Shown here in pieces: positions 1-6,791 of a stretch of DNA of 7,377 nucleotides. This stretch comes from Helicobacter sp. (GTDB lineage: Bacteria > Campylobacterota > Campylobacteria > Campylobacterales > Helicobacteraceae), in the NCBI GenBank assembly GCA_029264655.1, contig JARHZY010000052.1:1-7377 (forward strand). The letters are read 5' to 3'. Within the stretch, counting starts at the first letter, position 1, and each line of letters begins with the position of its first letter. The notes below the pieces were generated by a model. That model was given only the letters and a program-made list of their open reading frames with translations, searched no databases and was not told the origin of the DNA. The position numbers were made by a program, and so were the translations under genes.

Positions 1-14
1 CTATTTTTAGATTC

Positions 15-907
15 TTATTCTTTCATAAGTCCTTTTACAAAAGCATTTAATGATCTTGCAAATTTTCTCGTAGATGAACGAAAATGCAATTTACCATAAA
101 CCCCTAATAATCTTGATATTGGTTTTAATGCATATGGTTTTATATTATCAAAAATCACTTTATCAAAAATCACTTTATTTCTAGTGGTTACAATTGGATA
201 TTTATAGGATTCAATGCCTGTTTTATATATTTCAAAGTTTGTAAAATTTTGTAAATTATTCATTTTATTCATAATGCTCCATATGCTTTGATCATGCCTA
301 TTTTCAACAAAGTTTTCATCATTTGGTATATCACTTGGGCTATCATCTACTAAATGTGGGTAACTATATATTGTATTAAACCAATTTTGCATTATAGAGA
401 TTGTTTTATCAGTTTTTACCATCATAATAAAACCGCTAGCAACTTGTGAAGTATCGGTTATGTTTGCATTATTTAATACACCAAAATGTTTAAAAATATT
501 TGCTTTTGTCCAATGTTTTTCAATGGCACTACCATTACCAACAATAACACCCATTATCTCATTTTGTCTCACACATTCTACTATTTCTTTCAGTCTCTCT
601 TTACCTTCTACTTGAAATTCACAGCCTATATCAATATAAAATAATATATCATTATGTTGCAATTGATCTAATGTTTTTAAAATTATATATGGTTTCTATA
701 GCCAATAACAAAAACCCTTGTTATCCTTTCCTGTTTGCTATCATATAATCTGTTTTTAATTTTATTTCTAAAACATAAATCAAAATTCGTTTCATTATAT
801 ATAAAAATCTCATCAAATGTATCCATAAGCCTTGCTTGCTTATAGAATCTATATGCTGATACACATAAACGCATATCGGCAAACGAACACAAATATACTT
901 TCGACAT
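15..907 (-). pseudogene. Broken glycosyltransferase-like gene (frameshift plus in-frame TAG)
   Basis: Two open pieces form one former gene of about 297 codons. The 5' piece (907-683) starts with ATG after a good AGGAG and begins MSKVYLCSFADMRL. The 3' piece (662-15) carries LQHNDILFYIDIGCEF, later ENRHDQSIWSIM, and ends KGLMKE. Reading back from the 3' piece, the frame continues as KPYIILKTLDQ, meets TAG at 698-696, then reads FCYWL, and joins the 5' frame near 710-717 if one base is added (GGG to GGGG would give TRGFCYW). TAG sits where Trp is expected in a YW-x-WKPYI motif that I recall from a Campylobacterota family of glycosyltransferase-like proteins. So there are two lesions: a one-base loss and TGG to TAG. 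The rest is free of stops, which suggests recent decay or sequencing error. The original function was probably transfer of a sugar to a surface glycan; this is inferred from weak family recognition. No membrane segment is evident. Confidence 0.75.
147..176. repeat. Perfect tandem 15-bp duplication inside the broken gene
   Basis: The unit atcaaaaatcacttt occurs twice head to tail (147-161 and 162-176). On the minus strand it encodes KVIFD twice in succession near the C-terminal third of the former protein. The length is a multiple of three, so it does not break the frame. It is probably a slippage product and could expand or contract. Confidence 0.9.
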
Positions 908-964
908 GAAGAACTCCTAAACTAAATAAGCATAAATTAAATAGTTAAATGCACAAAAAGCCTA

Positions 965-970
965 ATTATA
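965..970 (-). promoter_or_regulatory. Probable -10 box nearest the broken glycosyltransferase gene
   Basis: The minus strand reads TATAAT here, about 58 bases before the ATG at 907. The ATG itself is preceded by AGGAG with a six-base spacer (ttcttc). A start about seven bases after the box would give a leader of about 50 nt. No -35 match is visible, as is common for Campylobacterota housekeeping promoters. The surroundings are extremely AT-rich, so a chance match is possible. Confidence 0.45.
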
Positions 971-1084
971 TTCTAAGTATATAAATATTTATTTTATTAA
1001 TATTTTTGTATAGAAAATATTAATAACAGATTGACATTTATTATATTGCCAATTAAGTTAGAATTATATGGCAAGATTCTAAGT

Positions 1085-1098
1085 CCCCCCCCCCCCCC
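1085..1098. repeat. Homopolymer of 14 C (14 G on the minus strand)
   Basis: This is a pure run of 14 C on the plus strand in the 297-base gap between the end of hefC and the start of the broken glycosyltransferase gene. Runs of this length in Helicobacter and Campylobacter are well-known slippage hotspots used for phase variation. It is outside any supported coding region. On the minus strand it begins one base after an extended -10 box, so it would lie at or just after a transcription start. Exact length is likely to vary between cells and reads. The rest of the gap (908-1204) is very AT-rich and shows no gene I can support. Confidence 0.95.
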
Positions 1099-1099
1099 A

Positions 1100-1108
1100 A
1101 TTATAGCA
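1100..1108 (-). promoter_or_regulatory. Extended -10 box abutting the G tract
   Basis: The minus strand reads TGCTATAAT, a perfect extended -10 (TGnTATAAT), followed by one T and then 14 G. With usual spacing the first transcribed base falls inside the G run, near 1093. The transcript would run towards the broken glycosyltransferase gene with a leader of about 190 nt. This is inferred from sequence only; no start site is known. Confidence 0.45.
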
Positions 1109-1204
1109 CTTATTGTTTATTATTTATTGTTGGAGATTGTAAGTGCATCGCAAGGATATTATCAAAATATTTTTTATCATAAAAACTTTTTACTTCATTA
1201 ATCT

Positions 1205-4200
1205 TTATACTTCCTTTAAAGTTTCATCTTGCATAGGTTTATAGAATCTTTGTAATTTTTCATCAATTGGAGTTATGATTCTATAAAAAATAGGAACAAC
1301 AAGTAAGGATAGCAACATAGATACCATAAGCCCACCTATCATTGCAATACCAATTGGTGCTTTCATTGCACTCCCATCTCCTGTGGCAAGAGCAAGTGGC
1401 AACATACCTGCTACCATTGCAATAGTTGTCATGAGGATTGGGCGGAGTCTTGAATGCCCTGCAAATTGGATTGCCTCTGTAATGCTTGCACCCATTTTAC
1501 GCTGTTCATTTGCGACATCAACAAGTAAAGTAGCATTCTTACCTACCATACCAATAAGGAGTATAAGCCCCATCATAGAAAACATACTCATTGAAGCATC
1601 AATACCACCTGTAAGTTTAATGGCAAAAAATGCACCACTAAAGCTAAGAGGCATTGTTACCATAATGATTAATGGTTGTATAAAACTCTCATAAAGTGCC
1701 GCAAGAATGAGATAAATAAGTACTAATGCCATTAAAATTGCAGTGCTAAATGCTGCTTGCGTTTCAACTTGAATATCTGCTTGTCCCATAAATCTATATC
1801 CCGCACCATCTTCAAGCCATTTGTTACCATTTTTGGCATGCTCTTGTATTGCTTTTGTCATAGCACCAACACTTAGTCCACTATGTTTCAATGGTTCAAC
1901 AGCGAGCGTTATACTTCTTTGGCGGTTATATCTATTTATTGTCGTTGCTGTTGTGCTTTCTTCAATCTCTACTAAGCCATCAAGAAAGATTAAATCGCCA
2001 TTTTGACTACGCACTTGCAAACGTCTCAAATCGCGTTCATCAATGCGTTTATCATCGGGTATGCGTAAAGTAATGTAATATTCTTTACCAGATTCTTTAT
2101 AGTAGGCAATCTGCATTTCCCCTGAAAATGCACTTGAGAGTGTTTGCCCAATATCTGTTGGGCTAATACCATATTGTGCAAGGTTTTGTTTTATAGGTTT
2201 TAGACGATAAGCTGGCATAGAATCTGAAGTATTTTTATGGTAGTTTGTAATTTTTTCTCTAAAACTTTTTTCATTTTCTGTAATAAATTTTTCTAAATTA
2301 TCTGCACTTTTTTGCATAATAGAATCTACAGGTGAAAAAATAATAACTTGCACTGGCGTATCATCTTTCCCACCACCAACAAGTGGCACTTCAGAACCAT
2401 AAATATCAAGCTCTTTTCCTTCTGCATGTGATTTCAATGTAGTAAGTATATTTTTTAAGATTGCATCTTGACTAGCATCTATTCCTTGCTTTTTCCGCTC
2501 TTTTAAGGGTTGTAAGGCAACATAAATTTGCGCATAAAAAGCTTGTTGCAAATCGCCCGGACCAACTTGAAGTGTTGTAAATTTTACATTTGGATTAGAT
2601 TCTATAATATGAGTGAAAATTTCGCTTTTGCGTTTCATTTCCTGTATGGCAATGCCGGGCTTTGCTTTAAGATATATTTGAAATTCACTTCTATCTTCTT
2701 TAAGCATAAATTCATTCCCAAGACTCCTTGCCACAACAAGCGACAATATAAAAATACCAAATACTACAAGCACTACAAGTAGCATATGTCGCCAACTACG
2801 CATAAGAAATTGCAATGTGTTGGCATAAAACTTATCAATTTTATCAAAAAATGGTTGTGTGGCATAATAGAATCTTGATTGCTCTCTTTTCACCACAATA
2901 GAGCTAAACATTGGAATTATAGTAATAACAACAACATAACTCACACCTACTGCTACTGCTACAGTGAGCCCAAAACTAGCAAAGAATTTTCCTGCAATAC
3001 CACTCATTGTGCCAACTGGAATGAATACAGATAAAAGCATAGCCGAAATTGCGACAATGGCAAAACCAATTTCACGCACGCCATGATAAGCTGCCTCGCG
3101 TTTTTGCATACCATGTTCTAGCTTTTTATGGATATTTTCAATCACAACAATAGCATCATCAATAATAATTCCAATTGCAAGTGTTAAGGCAAGCATTGTA
3201 AGCATGTTGAGTGTAAAGCCCATAGCATATACAAAGAAAAAAGTGCCAAGCACAGAAACTGGTAAAGAAATAGCAGAAACAAGTGTAATGGTTACGTTAC
3301 GTAAAAAGATAAAAACAATAAATACAGCAAGCACACCGCCCAATGCTAAATCAAATTGAATATCTTTAATAGAAGAGCGAATATAATCTGTTGTATCCCA
3401 AAAAATCTCTACATCATAATCAGGGCTTATTGCTTTAATTTGTTCGATTGCCTGCTTTACACCATCGGCAATATGAATCTCATTTGCACCTGTGATTTTT
3501 TGCACTTGTAAAATTACACCTTTTTTACCTTTATAGGTTGAATATGATTTTTCTTCGGCCAAACCATCTTCAATTAATGCAATATCACGTAATTTTAAAC
3601 CATCTCGTATTGTAATATCACCAATTTCTGCAACATTCATACTATTAGAATCTGTAATGATATAATATTCTTTAGTTGTTGAAAGTAAGCGTCCCCCATC
3701 CATTTCCCTATTTGCCCTACCTATACTATTTGATACATCTGTATAAGTAAGCCCATATTTATTCATTAAGGTTGGGTCGGGAAATATCTTAATCTGCCTT
3801 TCTCTATAACCACTTAATTGCACATTGCCTACACCACCTATACGCTGTAAAATAGGTGCTACAATATTATTTGCATGCTTCATAAGCTCTGGGGCTGGTT
3901 TATTTGATGAGAGAAAAAGAGAAACAATTGGTGTGCTTCCTGTATCAAGCTTTTGCACGGTTGGTTTGTCAATTTCAGAATCTAAAATAACTGCATTTAC
4001 TTTATCACGCACATCATTTACTGCAATTTCAATAGGTTTTTCTAATTCAAATGTAACAGCGACAATACTAACATTTTTAGATGAAGTAGAACTTACAAAT
4101 TTTAAACCATCAATTGCTAAAACAGCTTGTTCTATTTTATCTGTAATTTTTGTTTCGATAGTTTCTGCACTTGCACCTTTATAGGTTGTTTTTACAACAA

Positions 4201-4327
4201 CAACAGGAAAATCCACATCAGGAAATAATGCTTTTGCCATTTTATGAAGTGCATAAAATCCAAATAAAATTAATGCCATAGCAAACATAAAAGTTGTAAC
4301 GGGTCGCTGTATCGCAAATTTATACAT
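1205..4327 (-). CDS. hefC: RND-family inner-membrane efflux transporter, HefC-type
   Basis: This 1040-residue protein is full length for the RND (AcrB/HAE) family and resembles H. pylori HefC (about 1028 residues) along its length, as far as I recall that sequence. Such pumps use the proton gradient to export drugs, bile salts or other amphiphiles through a periplasmic adaptor and a TolC-type channel. Visible features: TM1 at about 10-28; first periplasmic loop about 30-325; TM2-TM6 about 326-475, with the proton-relay pair D390-D391 in GIIIDDAIVVIEN; TM7 about 514-534; second periplasmic loop to about 857; TM8-TM12 about 858-1015, with relay lysine K930 in GMVGKNATLL. ATG follows AAGGA with a seven-base spacer (TTTAAG-like, ending at 4327). 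It stands alone: no adaptor or outer-membrane gene adjoins it, unlike hefABC in H. pylori. Its substrate cannot be read from sequence. Confidence 0.95.
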   Translation of the reverse strand: MYKFAIQRPVTTFMFAMALILFGFYALHKMAKALFPDVDFPVVVVKTTYKGASAETIETKITDKIEQAVLAIDGLKFVSSTSSKNVSIVAVTFELEKPIEIAVNDVRDKVNAVILDSEIDKPTVQKLDTGSTPIVSLFLSSNKPAPELMKHANNIVAPILQRIGGVGNVQLSGYRERQIKIFPDPTLMNKYGLTYTDVSNSIGRANREMDGGRLLSTTKEYYIITDSNSMNVAEIGDITIRDGLKLRDIALIEDGLAEEKSYSTYKGKKGVILQVQKITGANEIHIADGVKQAIEQIKAISPDYDVEIFWDTTDYIRSSIKDIQFDLALGGVLAVFIVFIFLRNVTITLVSAISLPVSVLGTFFFVYAMGFTLNMLTMLALTLAIGIIIDDAIVVIENIHKKLEHGMQKREAAYHGVREIGFAIVAISAMLLSVFIPVGTMSGIAGKFFASFGLTVAVAVGVSYVVVITIIPMFSSIVVKREQSRFYYATQPFFDKIDKFYANTLQFLMRSWRHMLLVVLVVFGIFILSLVVARSLGNEFMLKEDRSEFQIYLKAKPGIAIQEMKRKSEIFTHIIESNPNVKFTTLQVGPGDLQQAFYAQIYVALQPLKERKKQGIDASQDAILKNILTTLKSHAEGKELDIYGSEVPLVGGGKDDTPVQVIIFSPVDSIMQKSADNLEKFITENEKSFREKITNYHKNTSDSMPAYRLKPIKQNLAQYGISPTDIGQTLSSAFSGEMQIAYYKESGKEYYITLRIPDDKRIDERDLRRLQVRSQNGDLIFLDGLVEIEESTTATTINRYNRQRSITLAVEPLKHSGLSVGAMTKAIQEHAKNGNKWLEDGAGYRFMGQADIQVETQAAFSTAILMALVLIYLILAALYESFIQPLIIMVTMPLSFSGAFFAIKLTGGIDASMSMFSMMGLILLIGMVGKNATLLVDVANEQRKMGASITEAIQFAGHSRLRPILMTTIAMVAGMLPLALATGDGSAMKAPIGIAMIGGLMVSMLLSLLVVPIFYRIITPIDEKLQRFYKPMQDETLKEV

Positions 4328-4381
4328 CTTAATCCTTCTTTATTATTTTTACTTATTTAAAACTATGAAACCCCATAAGTA

Positions 4382-4387
4382 ATTATA
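4382..4387 (-). promoter_or_regulatory. Probable hefC -10 box
   Basis: The minus strand reads TATAAT 54 bases before the hefC ATG, giving a leader of roughly 48 nt that holds the AAGGA ribosome-binding site. It lacks the upstream TG and a clear -35. Its presence in the 265-base gap after the glycosyltransferase gene supports independent transcription of hefC. I saw no obvious dimeric operator resembling a known efflux repressor site. Confidence 0.5.
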
Positions 4388-4547
4388 CCCTATACAAGAT
4401 TAAATATTCTTGGGATTAGCATTATTGTTTCGGATTTCATATTAATACAATGATTTATTGTTTCTATTTGACATTATGTGATTTTATTTTTTGCTAGATT
4501 ATATTGAATGCATATAATACTACGTCATATACGAGAGAATAAGCTTA

Positions 4548-4567
4548 TATAATAAAATTTTACTATA
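4548..4567 (-). terminator. AT-rich hairpin after the glycosyltransferase gene, possible weak terminator
   Basis: The minus strand reads TATAGTAAAATTTTATTATA, which folds back on itself with one G-U pair. On plus-strand RNA the same position would be an A-C mismatch, so the fold suits minus-strand transcripts. It starts about 26 bases after the glycosyltransferase stop codon. It has no GC-rich stem and no strong U run, so termination is only a guess. Confidence 0.22.
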
Positions 4568-4592
4568 CTAGATAAATGTATTATATTAATTG

Positions 4593-5615
4593 TTATAAAA
4601 ATCCTTTTTTTGTCAGTTTCTTATAAAGATATGTATAACAAGAAAATAAGATTTTATATTTAAGTGTTGTAGGTTTTTTGAATGAATTTTCCTGCAATTG
4701 TGTTTTGTATGGTTGGTAGATACTATGCAATTCGTAAAGTTTATCCATAGAAACAATAAAGTTATCATGTTTTTCTGATAATATTGTTTCTATGCTTTGT
4801 GGTTGCAAAAGCTTTTGATAAAACCGATAGGAAAAAGACAATAATGTTGGATATTTTTGCTCAAAAAAAAGCCACATATCTTTAAAAAACATACAATTCA
4901 TCATCATCTGCTTATTCTCATTTAAAGATTGCCAAATACCTTCATCTGTAATACGATATACACTATCCACATAAGGCATAAACACGGCTTTACCCTTATG
5001 AATATGTAAAAGATTACGAAATGAATCCCCACGATATGAAACCTCATTGCTTGGAGATGATAATGTGGTGAGTTTTGATGGTAACCCCTCTTTAAAAATT
5101 ACATTTCTAAAAATGCAACTTGAAGTATGCCCCAAGACTGCTTTGTCTTGCAGATAGTCTTGAAAATCAGAAATTTTTTCTTGTTTGCAACCAATCATTA
5201 CTTCAGAATCTTTGTCGTTATAATGCATATGTGTATTAGCAGCATATATTGTAAAATCTTTATTTGCTTCAAGAAAATCAAGGGCTTTTTCAATCTTTTG
5301 TTCATCTATCCAAAAATCATCTGGATCAAGTACACAAAAATAGTCTGTTTTTGTTATTGCATATGCTCTAAGCACATTTTTAAAAAGCTTTTGATTATAT
5401 GTAGATTCTAAAAGATTAATTTTATTTGGATATTGCATTTGATATGCACGCACAATATCAAGTGTGCCATCATTTGAGCAATCATCAGCAATGATAATTT
5501 CATAGCTATACTTTGTTTTTTGCATGAATATAGAATCTAGGGCATCACTTATATAGGCTTTTTTATTATAGGTTGGCATGATAATTGTAAGCATTGCTAA
5601 ATTGGTTGCTCGCAT
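4593..5615 (-). CDS. Family 2 glycosyltransferase
   Basis: The 340-residue protein has a clear GT-A domain of glycosyltransferase family 2: IIMPTYNKKAYI at 11-22, the nucleotide-binding IIADDCSNDGT at 41-51, and the metal-binding DPDDFW at 97-102 (DxD type). Downstream, YRGDSFRN (194-201) and VYRITDEGIWQS (219-230) match the acceptor-side pattern of related bacterial enzymes. The C-terminal part after about 240 is helical, basic at its end and without membrane spans, so the enzyme is probably cytoplasmic or membrane-associated. It likely adds a sugar from a nucleotide donor to LPS, capsule or another surface glycan; donor and acceptor are unknown. ATG at 5615 is preferred over the Met at residue 8 because AAGGGA lies five bases upstream. 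It is flanked by 199- and 265-base gaps, so it is probably monocistronic. No homopolymer tract suggests phase variation of this gene. Confidence 0.9.
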   Translation of the reverse strand: MRATNLAMLTIIMPTYNKKAYISDALDSIFMQKTKYSYEIIIADDCSNDGTLDIVRAYQMQYPNKINLLESTYNQKLFKNVLRAYAITKTDYFCVLDPDDFWIDEQKIEKALDFLEANKDFTIYAANTHMHYNDKDSEVMIGCKQEKISDFQDYLQDKAVLGHTSSCIFRNVIFKEGLPSKLTTLSSPSNEVSYRGDSFRNLLHIHKGKAVFMPYVDSVYRITDEGIWQSLNENKQMMMNCMFFKDMWLFFEQKYPTLLSFSYRFYQKLLQPQSIETILSEKHDNFIVSMDKLYELHSIYQPYKTQLQENSFKKPTTLKYKILFSCYTYLYKKLTKKGFL

Positions 5616-5647
5616 ATTTTTCCCTTAGCATAGATTTAAAAAAAATC

Positions 5648-5656
5648 ATTATAACA
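5648..5656 (-). promoter_or_regulatory. Extended -10 box of the glycosyltransferase gene
   Basis: The minus strand reads TGTTATAAT, a perfect extended -10, 32 bases before the ATG at 5615. The predicted leader is short, about 25-28 nt, and carries AAGGGA. Three ATGCTTA/ATGCTA-like elements lie just upstream (5667-5691). This is one of the clearer promoter candidates in the window. Confidence 0.55.
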
Positions 5657-5666
5657 TATTAAAGTA

Positions 5667-5691
5667 ATGCTTATATATGCTAATATGCTTA
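5667..5691. repeat. Three short direct repeats upstream of the glycosyltransferase promoter
   Basis: On the plus strand ATGCTTA occurs at 5667-5673 and 5685-5691, with the related ATGCTA at 5677-5682 between them. They are spaced 8-10 bases apart, close to one helical turn, and sit just upstream of the -10 box. They could be protein-binding repeats or simply low-complexity sequence. Confidence 0.4.
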
Positions 5692-5814
5692 TTAAGTGGG
5701 TATATGTGTTATTGTTTGTGCTTCATTTTAGCTTAATAATAAAGTTTTAGGAAAATAGAATATATTTACCATTCAAGCAATATAGAATCCCTTTATCTAC
5801 AAGTGTTTCTTCCT

Positions 5815-6579
5815 TTAACCTTTAAGATTAAGAATATATGATGGTTCAAAGCATTCTAAATCCCATAATGGCTCATTTTGCCCCACATCAATTTGTATAT
5901 GATGAAAACCCTGCAACTCTTGTAATCGTTTTTCAAGAATCCTTTGCACTTTTTCACTCATAACGCAAAGACGCAGACACATTTCTCGTTCTTCATTAAA
6001 AGATACGATACCATTAATTTCACCAAGATGTTGAAAAATACTATAAAATTCTAAAAAATCTACTTGTTTTTTAAGTTGCACTAAACTCTCTTTACCATCA
6101 TCTTCTTGTATTACCATGCTAAATACACCATTTTGCAATGCAACAAGAAGATTTGAGAGTTCTAAAAATTCTTGTTTGCTTGTTGCAAGGGGCAATCGCT
6201 CTAATAAAAATTCTTTAAATACAGATTCAAGATTACTACCACCCTTATGTGTTTCACGAAGTAATTCTTTTAAATCATTGGCACTTAATTTAAGTTTTGC
6301 ATGTGCTAGATTCTCAAGCATTTTTGGTTGTTTGATTAAATCTGATATAACAAGCCCATCTTTACCTTGTTTGACATTTGCCCAATAGTTTGTCCCAACC
6401 TGCAATTCTTTATTACTTTGTGTTTCAATAATAAGCTTACCAAGTTGCACAAGGTATTTATCAGCACCTTTTTTATCTAGTATGCGTAAAAGCATGGGTA
6501 GTGTTGCATTGATTTCTTTATTACCCGTAGTTGTTGCCATTTGACTCAACAGGCTTTGAATATGTGCTGGTTGTATCAT
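5815..6579 (-). CDS. Uncharacterised protein with possible FliK-like C-terminal layout
   Basis: I do not recognise this 254-residue protein with certainty. It has no signal peptide or membrane span. Residues about 42-72 (YLVQLGKLIIETQ... then LQVGTNYWANVK) look like a small beta-barrel segment. Residues about 150-235 run GVFSMVIQE, then INGIVSFNEE, CLRLCVMSEKVQRILEKRL and HIQIDV, a strand-strand-helix-strand order reminiscent of the C-terminal domain of flagellar hook-length control proteins (FliK/Flg_hook). That link is weak and from pattern alone. No flagellar gene is nearby. The start at ATG 6579 is chosen because AAAGGG precedes it; an in-frame GTG at 6639 would add 20 residues, but it has no ribosome-binding site and lies only about ten bases after an extended -10 box, so it is probably leader. 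The added segment is also unusually basic. Confidence 0.7.
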   Translation of the reverse strand: MIQPAHIQSLLSQMATTTGNKEINATLPMLLRILDKKGADKYLVQLGKLIIETQSNKELQVGTNYWANVKQGKDGLVISDLIKQPKMLENLAHAKLKLSANDLKELLRETHKGGSNLESVFKEFLLERLPLATSKQEFLELSNLLVALQNGVFSMVIQEDDGKESLVQLKKQVDFLEFYSIFQHLGEINGIVSFNEEREMCLRLCVMSEKVQRILEKRLQELQGFHHIQIDVGQNEPLWDLECFEPSYILNLKG

Positions 6580-6648
6580 ACCCGCCCTTTTATTTTTATA
6601 TATTTTGTATCTATATTTTATCAAAATATCTATTACCACAATAATGAT

Positions 6649-6657
6649 ATTATATCA
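6649..6657 (-). promoter_or_regulatory. Extended -10 box within a short palindrome, upstream of the 254-residue protein
   Basis: The minus strand reads TGATATAAT, a perfect extended -10. Transcription would start near 6642, giving a leader of about 63 nt before the ATG at 6579. The box sits inside TGATAT-T-ATATCA (6645-6657), a perfect inverted repeat with six-base arms, which could serve as a repressor site but may be chance in such AT-rich sequence. Confidence 0.45.
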
Positions 6658-6718
6658 AAAAAGCTAGAATAAACTATGGTGATTTGTGAAATTAAAAGTT
6701 GTTTTGAGTAGAAATTAT

Positions 6719-6750
6719 ATAGTATAGACATTCGCATATATCTATACTAT
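6719..6750. repeat. Perfect 10-bp inverted repeat after fldA, possible terminator or operator
   Basis: ATAGTATAGA (6719-6728) and TCTATACTAT (6741-6750) are perfect reverse complements around a 12-base loop. It begins about 41 bases after the fldA stop codon, a plausible place for a terminator. However, the stem holds only two G-C pairs and the minus-strand flank is ATAATTTC, not a strong U run; the plus-strand flank (TTTTGTAGTTT) is richer in T. It may instead be a binding site. Confidence 0.6.
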
Positions 6751-6791
6751 TTTGTAGTTTATTTAAAGTGAGTAAGCACTAAATTATATTC

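Noticed and set aside
15..662. The 3' part of the broken gene as an independent gene starting at TTG 662
   Set aside because: No ribosome-binding site, and the frame continues upstream into KPYIILKTLDQ, showing it is the rear part of a longer gene.
1192..1204. Terminator directly after hefC
   Set aside because: The sequence downstream of the stop has only short A/T palindromes and no GC stem with a U run.
1383..4184. Plus-strand open frames at 1383-1694, 1821-2006, 1891-2073, 2528-2782 and 3825-4184
   Set aside because: They lie antisense within hefC, whose full-length match to the RND family is clear; their translations show no recognisable domain.
4468..4518. Plus-strand TTGACA (4468-4473) and TATAAT (4513-4518) as a promoter
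   Set aside because: Spacing is far from 17 bases and no plus-strand gene follows; the sequence is AT-rich enough for chance matches.
5127..6388. Plus-strand open frames at 5127-5411 and 6116-6388
   Set aside because: They are antisense to the glycosyltransferase and to the 254-residue protein, and look like shadows of those genes.
6580..6639. GTG start giving a 274-residue form of the uncharacterised protein
   Set aside because: No ribosome-binding site; it lies about ten bases after an extended -10 box, while the ATG at 6579 has AAAGGG upstream.
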